This document shows, one piece after another, positions 30,000 through 36,293 of a DNA stretch of 36,293 nucleotides. Numbering within the stretch: position 1 is the stretch's first letter; each line of letters begins with the position of its first letter. The DNA is taken from positions 1-36,293 of the forward strand of contig JAPKZV010000022.1 of assembly GCA_026393585.1 (NCBI GenBank), in the 5' to 3' direction. The stretch is from Actinomycetota bacterium. Lineage in GTDB: Bacteria; Actinomycetota; Acidimicrobiia; Acidimicrobiales; Ilumatobacteraceae. A program made the position numbers and the translations under genes. A model generated the notes under the pieces. It saw only the letters and a program-made list of their open reading frames with translations, ran no database searches and was not told the DNA's origin.

Positions 30000-30215
30000 T
30001 TAGTGACAACCACACCCAGAGCCGCAACCGCCACCGCGTGGTGCAGGGGCCGGGGTCGACGCTGGAGCGCCACCGCCCACCGAGGCAAATACCGACAAGC
30101 GTCGTTTTGCTTGAGCTCCGCAAACACATTGCGCAGGGTCCGACGCTTGGCTCATCGGGCGACGCTCTTCAAAAGCGGTGTCACATGCACTACAGCGATA
30201 CTCGTACAACGGCAT
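30000..30215 (-). CDS. FmdB-family zinc-ribbon protein
   Basis: MPLYEYRCSACDTAFEERRPMSQASDPAQCVCGAQAKRRLS...GGGCGSGCGCH. Confidence 0.9.
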   Translation of the reverse strand: MPLYEYRCSACDTAFEERRPMSQASDPAQCVCGAQAKRRLSVFASVGGGAPASTPAPAPRGGGCGSGCGCH

Positions 30216-30256
30216 GTCCCTAGTCTACGACAGCCCCAAGGGCCGCGTACATCTGA

Positions 30257-30571
30257 TTGACTAGAACCATGCGCGCGACAAATATGGCCCCACTCACTGT
30301 CTTGCCAGCTCGCACCGAGCCACTGCTCGACCAAGAGCTGGAAACCGCTGAGCCCATTGTGGCCCACATTGTGAAAACTGAGCCCGGTGAATCGGCCGCA
30401 GCAAAAGTGATGGAAGCCCGCATTTATGGCACTCCCCTCGAGGCACTGTGCGGGCACGTATGGGTTCCTTCGCGCGACCCTAAGCAAGTTCCCATGTGTC
30501 AGAACTGCAAAGAGATCTACGACACGTACCGAGCCTTCAACGACGGCTTAAATGAATCACCGAACGAATAA
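30257..30571 (+). CDS. DUF3039-family protein
   Basis: VAHIVKTEPGESAAAKVMEARIYGTPLEALCGHVWVPSRDPKQVPMCQNCKEIYDTYRAF. Confidence 0.85.
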   Translation: MTRTMRATNMAPLTVLPARTEPLLDQELETAEPIVAHIVKTEPGESAAAKVMEARIYGTPLEALCGHVWVPSRDPKQVPMCQNCKEIYDTYRAFNDGLNESPNE

Positions 30572-30598
30572 CGTAAAAAATAGACACAAAGGAAAACC

Positions 30599-30934
30599 AT
30601 GATCATCATTGCCGGAAGAATTTTCATCGACCCATCAAAGCGTGAAGCTCTTGTGAAGGCTTCACAGCCGCTTCAGCAAGCAACTCGCGACAACGAGCCC
30701 GGCTGCGAGGCCTACGTCTTTAGCGCCGACCCCTGTGAGCCTGGCACCATTTCGGTATACGAATTGTGGACCGACGCTCCGTCACTTGCTGCACACTTCT
30801 TGCACGAGAACTACTTCAACATGCGCACCCTTTTTGGCGAGCATGGCATTAGTGGTGCAGAAACCTTCAAATACCGTGTCGACGCCAAAGCAACTGTGTA
30901 CAACGCAGATCGCATTGCCACCGTCGATTTCTAA
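30599..30934 (+). CDS. Antibiotic biosynthesis monooxygenase (ABM)-domain protein
   Basis: MIIIAGRIFIDPSKREALVKASQPLQQATRDNEPGCEAYVFSADPCEPGTISVYELWTDAPSLAAHFLHENYF; AAAGGA ribosome-binding site upstream. Confidence 0.85.
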   Translation: MIIIAGRIFIDPSKREALVKASQPLQQATRDNEPGCEAYVFSADPCEPGTISVYELWTDAPSLAAHFLHENYFNMRTLFGEHGISGAETFKYRVDAKATVYNADRIATVDF

Positions 30935-30940
30935 TTCTCT

Positions 30941-31456
30941 TTGAATTCGCCAACGCCCGACATCAGTCATCTTCGTATCCGCCAAGCGGTGCGGGGTCTT
31001 ATTGTTGATGAACTCAACTATGTGCTGTTGGCGTTACTGCAATTCCCTACGCGTTCTGTGTGGGTGCTCCCCGGCGGCGGCATTGAAGCCGACGAGGAGC
31101 ACCACGACGCACTCCACCGAGAACTACGCGAAGAAGTAGGGCTTTACGAACCTCCCATTGGCGAACTCTTGTGGACCCGCACGCATGTAGTTCCTTTTAT
31201 TGACGGCCAGTGGGACGGCCAACGCGACCATGCATATTTGGTGCGCACCACGCGTTTTGACCCACAACCCGAATTATCTGTTGAGCAATTACGTAGTGAA
31301 CACCTCGTTGAATTGCGTTGGTGGAGCATTGAAGAACTGTCGTTGGCGCTCGACGACATTTTCTTCGCACCGTCGCATCTCCCTCAACTTGTTGCAGATG
31401 TTGTGCGCAATGGGCCACCACCTGAACCCATTCATATTTTTCAAGAGACTAAGTAG
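30941..31456 (+). CDS. Nudix hydrolase
   Basis: 171 aa; Nudix box GGGIEADEEHHDALHRELREEVGL. Confidence 0.92.
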   Translation: MNSPTPDISHLRIRQAVRGLIVDELNYVLLALLQFPTRSVWVLPGGGIEADEEHHDALHRELREEVGLYEPPIGELLWTRTHVVPFIDGQWDGQRDHAYLVRTTRFDPQPELSVEQLRSEHLVELRWWSIEELSLALDDIFFAPSHLPQLVADVVRNGPPPEPIHIFQETK

Positions 31457-31458
31457 AC

Positions 31459-34400
31459 CTAACGAAAGTCTCGGCTCGCTGCACCTACTGCCACACGCAG
31501 TGCCGACAAGTGTTCAGCAATAATGTTGACAACACCTTCCGACGACTCGACCCGCCCGCGTACGAGTAGTGCAGCAGCACCGCGCGCATCGGTACGAAAA
31601 CGGGTCCAACACCCTGGCGAGCAGACCACATTGATGAGCCCCGTTTCGTCTTCTAAGTTCATGAAGGTGACCCCACTTGCCGTGCGCGGACGTTGCCGAT
31701 GCGTTACTACACCCGCCACATAAATACGAGTGCCCGACTCGACAGTTGCTAACTCGCTCGCGGTAAGCACACCCATTGCATGCAACTTCTCACGCAAAAA
31801 AATTGTGGGGTGCCCATCGGGGGAAACTCCTGTTGCCCAGAGGTCGGCCACTGCTTCTTCGATGGGTTCCATTCCGGGCAGCGCTGGTGCCGTATTGCCC
31901 ACCGTGATTCCTTCTAAACGCGTTGGGCGCGACTGCGCAACTGCGCCCGCAGCCCACAATGCGTTGCGACGCTGCGTGCCAAATACATCGAATGCGCCGG
32001 CAGTGGCAAAAGCTTCTAGATGAGCCGTCGAGAGTTCTGGCACTGCGCGCACCACGTGCTCCATGGTGTCGAAGGGTTGCGCCTCTTCTATTTTCTGTGC
32101 CAATGAGCTACTCACCCCGCGTACCGCAGACAGGCCCATGCGTACAGCAAGCCCGCTTGTAGAGGAAGCACTCTCGACCAAAGACGCCGATGCTTGTGAA
32201 GCATTGATACATGGAGTGAGCACCTCTACCCCATGACGACGCGCATCGCGCGCCAATGAATGTGGCGACCAAAAACCCATGGGCTGCGCATTGAGTAACG
32301 CCGCACAGAAAATAGCGGGTTCGTGATATTTGATGTATGCCGATGCATACACAAGGTATGCAAAACTCACCGAGTGACTTTCAGGAAATCCGTAACTAGC
32401 GAATGCTTCCATCTTGCGGAAAATGGTGTCGGCAATTTCACCAACAATGCCTCGCTCTTTCATCCCCTGGAACAGGCGCTCGCGAAGTTTTTCCATTTTT
32501 GCTTGTGATCTTTTTGAACCCATGGCCTGACGTAGTTGGTCGGCTTCACTGGGAGTAAAACCAGCAACATCGATCGCCATTTGCATGAGCTGTTCTTGGA
32601 ACAACGGCACGCCCAGTGTTTTACCCAAACTCTTTTCAAGAAGTGGATGTAAATAGGTAATGGGCTCTTGCCCATTGCGCCGGCGAATGTATGGATGCAC
32701 TGAACCGCCTTGAATGGGCCCAGGACGAATGAGGGCGACCTCGACAACAAGGTCGTAAAAGCGTCGCGGTTTCAAGCGCGGCAGTGTTGCCATTTGTGCT
32801 CGTGATTCAATTTGGAAAACACCCACCGTGTCGGCACGACACAACATGGCATAGACCTCGTCTTCTTGTGGCAAACCCGCGAGGTCGAGTGGCTCACCGC
32901 GATGTAGTTCAATGAGATCGACTGCGTTGTGCAGGGCTGAAAGCATGCCAAGACCCAACAGGTCGAACTTCACTAAGCCCGCAGCCGCACAGTCGTCTTT
33001 GTCCCACTGCAGCACACTGCGCTGTTGCATTGTTGCCCACTCAACTGGGCACACCTCACTCACTGGTCTGTCGCAAATGACCATGCCACCCGAATGCACA
33101 CCAAGGTGCCGTGGGTGATGCAGCAATTGCACAGCGAGCGCCTGAACATTGTCGGGAAGGTCTTCGGGGTCGACCTTTTCGCCTTGTGCAATATGGTGAC
33201 CCAATGCTTTTGCAGCATCGCGCAACGCAGAGCGCGACCGGTATGTAATGACGTTGGCAACTTGCGCGGCATGTAAACGGTCGTAGCGTTGGAATACGTA
33301 TTGAATGACCTCTTCACGCCGACCACTTTCAATATCGATATCGATGTCGGGAGGGCCGTCGCGCTCGGGCGACAAAAATCGCTCGAACAACAAACCAAGC
33401 GATACCGCATCGGCACGTGTAATGCCCAGAGAAAAACACACTGCACTATTTGCGGCACTGCCACGGCCCTGGCAAAAAATATCGTTGTCGTTGCAAAATT
33501 GAACGATGTCCCATACCACCAAGAAATAGCCAGCAAAACCAAGAGTTTCAATGACGTCGAGTTCATGATGAATGACTGCCCATGCCCGCGCACGCAACGA
33601 CAATGTGTCGTCGGCATGAGTGGGTGGAGGCCCGTATCGACGCTGTGCACCTTGTGCCACCAAATGACGCAGATACTCCATTTCATTCATACCAGAAGGA
33701 CACGGGTACGGTGGCAGGCGTGGCGCAATGAGCGCAAGATCGAATGCGCACTCGCTTGCAATATCGGCAGCCATTTCAACCACTCCGGGGTAACGCGCAA
33801 AATATTTCTCTTGTTCAGCACCTGAACGCAACATTGCTGTTGCTGCAAAGGGCAACAAGTGGTCAATGTCGTTCAATGAACTGCGTTGACGAATAGCGGC
33901 CATTGCGGTTGCAAGTGAGAATTCTGCTGTTGTTGCATATTGCACATTGTTGGTTGCCACACATTGCACATTGCATCGCGCAGCAATACGTACCAGTTCA
34001 TCGTTACGTGCTGCATCGAGCGGGCCGCCATGATGCACAAGTTCTACAAACACATTGTTGGCACCAAATGCATCGATGAGTTGATACAACTTGCGTTCGC
34101 CTGCCTGTGGCCCATGCTCGATGAGGGCCTGGCTCACCACTCCTTCTACGCCTCCAGTGAGCACCTTCCACGACCCGCGAGCAAAACCAGACAGGTCGGC
34201 CATGTGAAACTGCGGTTCGTTTTTCGCACCAGCGAGTTGCCCATGTGTAATGGCTTGCGATAAGTAGGCATACCCTTGCGGGCCCTGCGCAAGAAGTACC
34301 ACATGCCCACTGTTGTGCTCGCCAGCACAGCGCGGGGTGAGCTCTGCACCGAACACGGTGGGCAGTTGCAACTGCCGCGCGGCTTCAGCAAAGCGCACTA

Positions 34401-34557
34401 CTCCGTAGAGCCCATTGCGGTCGGTGAGGGCGAGCGCCTGCAGGCCAAGTGCACTGGCATGTTGGGCAAGCTGCTCGGGAGACGAGGCTCCTGTCAGAAA
34501 AGAAAAATGCGACTGGCAGTGCAATTCGCCATAACGCTGTTCACGATGAAAACTCAC
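31459..34557 (-). CDS. dnaE2: Error-prone DNA polymerase III alpha subunit (DnaE2)
   Basis: 1032 aa; PHP domain HCQSHFSFLTGASSPEQLAQHASALGLQALALTDRNGLYG, PDIDIDIESGRREEVIQYVFQRY, ESHSVSFAYLVYASAYIKYHEPAIFCAALLNAQPMGFWSP, C-terminal OB-fold-like region. Confidence 0.96.
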   Translation of the reverse strand: MSFHREQRYGELHCQSHFSFLTGASSPEQLAQHASALGLQALALTDRNGLYGVVRFAEAARQLQLPTVFGAELTPRCAGEHNSGHVVLLAQGPQGYAYLSQAITHGQLAGAKNEPQFHMADLSGFARGSWKVLTGGVEGVVSQALIEHGPQAGERKLYQLIDAFGANNVFVELVHHGGPLDAARNDELVRIAARCNVQCVATNNVQYATTAEFSLATAMAAIRQRSSLNDIDHLLPFAATAMLRSGAEQEKYFARYPGVVEMAADIASECAFDLALIAPRLPPYPCPSGMNEMEYLRHLVAQGAQRRYGPPPTHADDTLSLRARAWAVIHHELDVIETLGFAGYFLVVWDIVQFCNDNDIFCQGRGSAANSAVCFSLGITRADAVSLGLLFERFLSPERDGPPDIDIDIESGRREEVIQYVFQRYDRLHAAQVANVITYRSRSALRDAAKALGHHIAQGEKVDPEDLPDNVQALAVQLLHHPRHLGVHSGGMVICDRPVSEVCPVEWATMQQRSVLQWDKDDCAAAGLVKFDLLGLGMLSALHNAVDLIELHRGEPLDLAGLPQEDEVYAMLCRADTVGVFQIESRAQMATLPRLKPRRFYDLVVEVALIRPGPIQGGSVHPYIRRRNGQEPITYLHPLLEKSLGKTLGVPLFQEQLMQMAIDVAGFTPSEADQLRQAMGSKRSQAKMEKLRERLFQGMKERGIVGEIADTIFRKMEAFASYGFPESHSVSFAYLVYASAYIKYHEPAIFCAALLNAQPMGFWSPHSLARDARRHGVEVLTPCINASQASASLVESASSTSGLAVRMGLSAVRGVSSSLAQKIEEAQPFDTMEHVVRAVPELSTAHLEAFATAGAFDVFGTQRRNALWAAGAVAQSRPTRLEGITVGNTAPALPGMEPIEEAVADLWATGVSPDGHPTIFLREKLHAMGVLTASELATVESGTRIYVAGVVTHRQRPRTASGVTFMNLEDETGLINVVCSPGCWTRFRTDARGAAALLVRGRVESSEGVVNIIAEHLSALRVAVGAASRDFR

Positions 34558-34567
34558 TCATGGGAGT

Positions 34568-35116
34568 TTAGCGAACATATGTTCGTATCAGTTCTTGAGC
34601 CCGCAGCAATGCCCCCGCAAGCCCCGCATCGGCAATTGCGGCTGCTTCTGCCCATGAAAACCAGCGTACTTCTTGGCTTTCCTCTGCCCCAGGGGCGGGC
34701 GCCTCGAGGTGCTCGGCAAGCAACAGATACCGCAAGTCGAGGTGTGTATGGCCCCGCGGGCCTGGGTGAACATCGAGATGAAAGAACACCGCGCCGCTCT
34801 CGGGGTGACGCACATGGAGGCCTGTTTCTTCTTGAGCTTCGCGCAATGCACCCGCGCTGGGGTGTTCATCTTTTTCAATATGCCCGCCAGGCTGCAACCA
34901 CAAATTGAGCCGCTTATGCAGGTGCAACACCGTTGCTTGACTACTCACCACAACACCAGATGCCGTGACGTGGGTGGTGTGTGCATGTTCATTGCACGGG
35001 TCGGCGAGTTGAACGACCTCGCGGCGAAAAGTTACTAACGACTCAGCTTCTCGGGCATCAATAGGTTGATGATGAGCAACTAATGCCAAGAGTTCATCTA
35101 CTGCGAGCGATGTCAT
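34568..35116 (-). CDS. Nudix hydrolase
   Basis: 182 aa; Nudix box GGHIEKDEHPSAGALREAQEETGL. Confidence 0.92.
   Translation of the reverse strand: MTSLAVDELLALVAHHQPIDAREAESLVTFRREVVQLADPCNEHAHTTHVTASGVVVSSQATVLHLHKRLNLWLQPGGHIEKDEHPSAGALREAQEETGLHVRHPESGAVFFHLDVHPGPRGHTHLDLRYLLLAEHLEAPAPGAEESQEVRWFSWAEAAAIADAGLAGALLRAQELIRTYVR
34572..34585 (-). promoter_or_regulatory. LexA/SOS box upstream of dnaE2
   Basis: Perfect 14-bp palindrome CGAACATATGTTCG, matching the known actinobacterial/Gram-positive LexA consensus CGAAC-N4-GTTCG; 14 bp separate it from the GTG start of dnaE2. Confidence 0.85.
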
Positions 35117-35128
35117 ACCTAGAGTCTC

Positions 35129-36293
35129 TCAGGAATACACCGCAACCAACCACCATGTGCGGTGCTCTAGCAACACCAGCCACCCGTGCTCTTGTTTCCC
35201 GTCGTGAACAAGGCACTGCATGCGCACCACACGCCGCTGGCGCAGTGGGTCCCACCAGCGCTCTTCAACGGGCCACGGGCCATGCCATGCACGTACAGAA
35301 AAGAGTTGTTCATTGCGCCGTATATACCGCGGTTCTGAACGCACACTATGGCGGCCCGTTACTTCGACTGCGCCATATTGATTATTGAGCACCTCAATTT
35401 TTTCTGGCGGCAAAATATTTTGCATCGGCGCATGCTGCCCCATATCGCCACTCCACGCAGCAGGGCGTAATGCGCCAGGAGTAACACGGTGAACAGTGGA
35501 TTCGTAGTGCGCAAGATCGACACGATGTGCAGGAACAAGTTCGTACTCACGCGTAATGTCGCGACCACCTCGCCACTCGGGAACACACACGTGGTCTTGG
35601 CCCACCACACCAGCCACGCGGGTAATAGCGATGCGTGCTGCAGCATCGCTTTCACTACGACCACCCCACAGACGTGGCTGCTCATGCCCAATGGGCACCG
35701 TGTTTTGCACGTTGACTGCAATGTTGTGCACCCCAGCAGTAAGCCCTGATGATTCTTCGAGCCATGTTGTTACTTGCCATCGCACACGCTCGAGAAGACC
35801 TTGTTCGTGAAAACCCGCTGCGCTGTACCACACTCGTTCAGAGATGTCGTCGTGTTCGGTGGTGAGAGTAACCACCACGCGACACATTGCTAAATGCTCC
35901 CCTTGCAACTGCGCCATGAGCGGTGCAACGAGTTGTTGAGCGGCAAGAAAAACAGCATCGACTTGCACAAGAGGATCTTCATAATGACCCTCGGCGTAAT
36001 AGAGGGTAGGAATTTTTTCAGTGAGTGCAGGGTGCAGGTCGGCACCGTTGCACAGCGTGTGCAACATATTTCCATCGGGTCCAAAGCGATCGGAGAGAAG
36101 TTGTTTACTCGTTGCAGCAACTTTTCCGCACGTCGACAACCCCAAGCGAAAAAGTAGCGACAAAGTATGGGCAGATACATCGGCGAACTCTTCAAGGCTT
36201 CGCACATCGATACCAGCCAAAAACTCTGCTGTTTCACCTGCAGGAACAACAAATAAAGGCTGCGCCATACGGGCCGCGATGAGCCCTGCAAGG
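35129..36293 (-). CDS. imuB: ImuB-like Y-family polymerase-related protein, C-terminal part (N-terminal part beyond window edge)
   Basis: Open to window end; GIDVRSLEEFADVSAHTLSLLFRLGLSTCGKVAATSKQLLSDRFG, C-terminal W/R-rich RAWHGPWPVEERWWDPLRQRRVVRMQCLV...WWLVAVYS; adjacent to dnaE2. Confidence 0.85.
   Translation of the reverse strand, partial: LAGLIAARMAQPLFVVPAGETAEFLAGIDVRSLEEFADVSAHTLSLLFRLGLSTCGKVAATSKQLLSDRFGPDGNMLHTLCNGADLHPALTEKIPTLYYAEGHYEDPLVQVDAVFLAAQQLVAPLMAQLQGEHLAMCRVVVTLTTEHDDISERVWYSAAGFHEQGLLERVRWQVTTWLEESSGLTAGVHNIAVNVQNTVPIGHEQPRLWGGRSESDAAARIAITRVAGVVGQDHVCVPEWRGGRDITREYELVPAHRVDLAHYESTVHRVTPGALRPAAWSGDMGQHAPMQNILPPEKIEVLNNQYGAVEVTGRHSVRSEPRYIRRNEQLFSVRAWHGPWPVEERWWDPLRQRRVVRMQCLVHDGKQEHGWLVLLEHRTWWLVAVYS

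Noticed and set aside
33060-33686. 208-aa minus-strand ORF in an alternative frame of dnaE2
   Set aside because: Same-strand off-frame ORF under conserved DnaE2 motifs; Cys/Trp/His-rich translation without protein-like character.
1-36293. Mobile elements, integrases, toxin-antitoxin or phage-defence modules, tRNA/rRNA genes
   Set aside because: No transposase/integrase/TA/restriction motifs or tRNA-like cloverleafs were recognised by reading; a tRNAscan/ISfinder/DefenseFinder run would be needed to exclude them formally.

Overview
The 36.3 kb window reads as an ordinary actinobacterial chromosomal locus, probably Acidimicrobiia-like by gene content (taxonomy is inference). No phage, transposon, CRISPR, rRNA or tRNA was recognised. 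On the minus strand from the left it carries the SecA N-terminal part, a broken comF, ahcY, a Trm112-like protein, manB, a large GT-C-like membrane protein, a CPBP protease and a DUF3499 protein. These are followed by ftsH (+), a thioredoxin-like protein, a DUF4239-like membrane protein, DUF5719 plus a giant GT2/membrane glycosyltransferase, and a MOP flippase. Next come gmd, the F420 genes cofD/fbiA and single-domain cofE/fbiB, an SDR, a sugar nucleotidyltransferase, a His/Thr-rich membrane protein, three GT4 glycosyltransferases and GDP-fucose synthase. The right end has a broken rhomboid, DUF4031, FmdB, DUF3039, ABM and Nudix proteins, dnaE2, a second Nudix and an imuB-like gene cut by the window edge. 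I found no clear new multi-gene system. The best leads are: (1) a perfect LexA/SOS palindrome in the last codons of a Nudix gene, just upstream of dnaE2, with Nudix genes on both sides of dnaE2 and one inserted between imuB and dnaE2; (2) an extended SDR whose catalytic YxxxK reads HxxxR, next to F420 and GDP-mannose genes; (3) comF and a rhomboid gene that each have an internal core loss plus a frame change; (4) a His-rich extracytoplasmic protein with an 8-aa Thr-rich tandem repeat inside the glycosylation cluster; (5) a structured leader upstream of ahcY.
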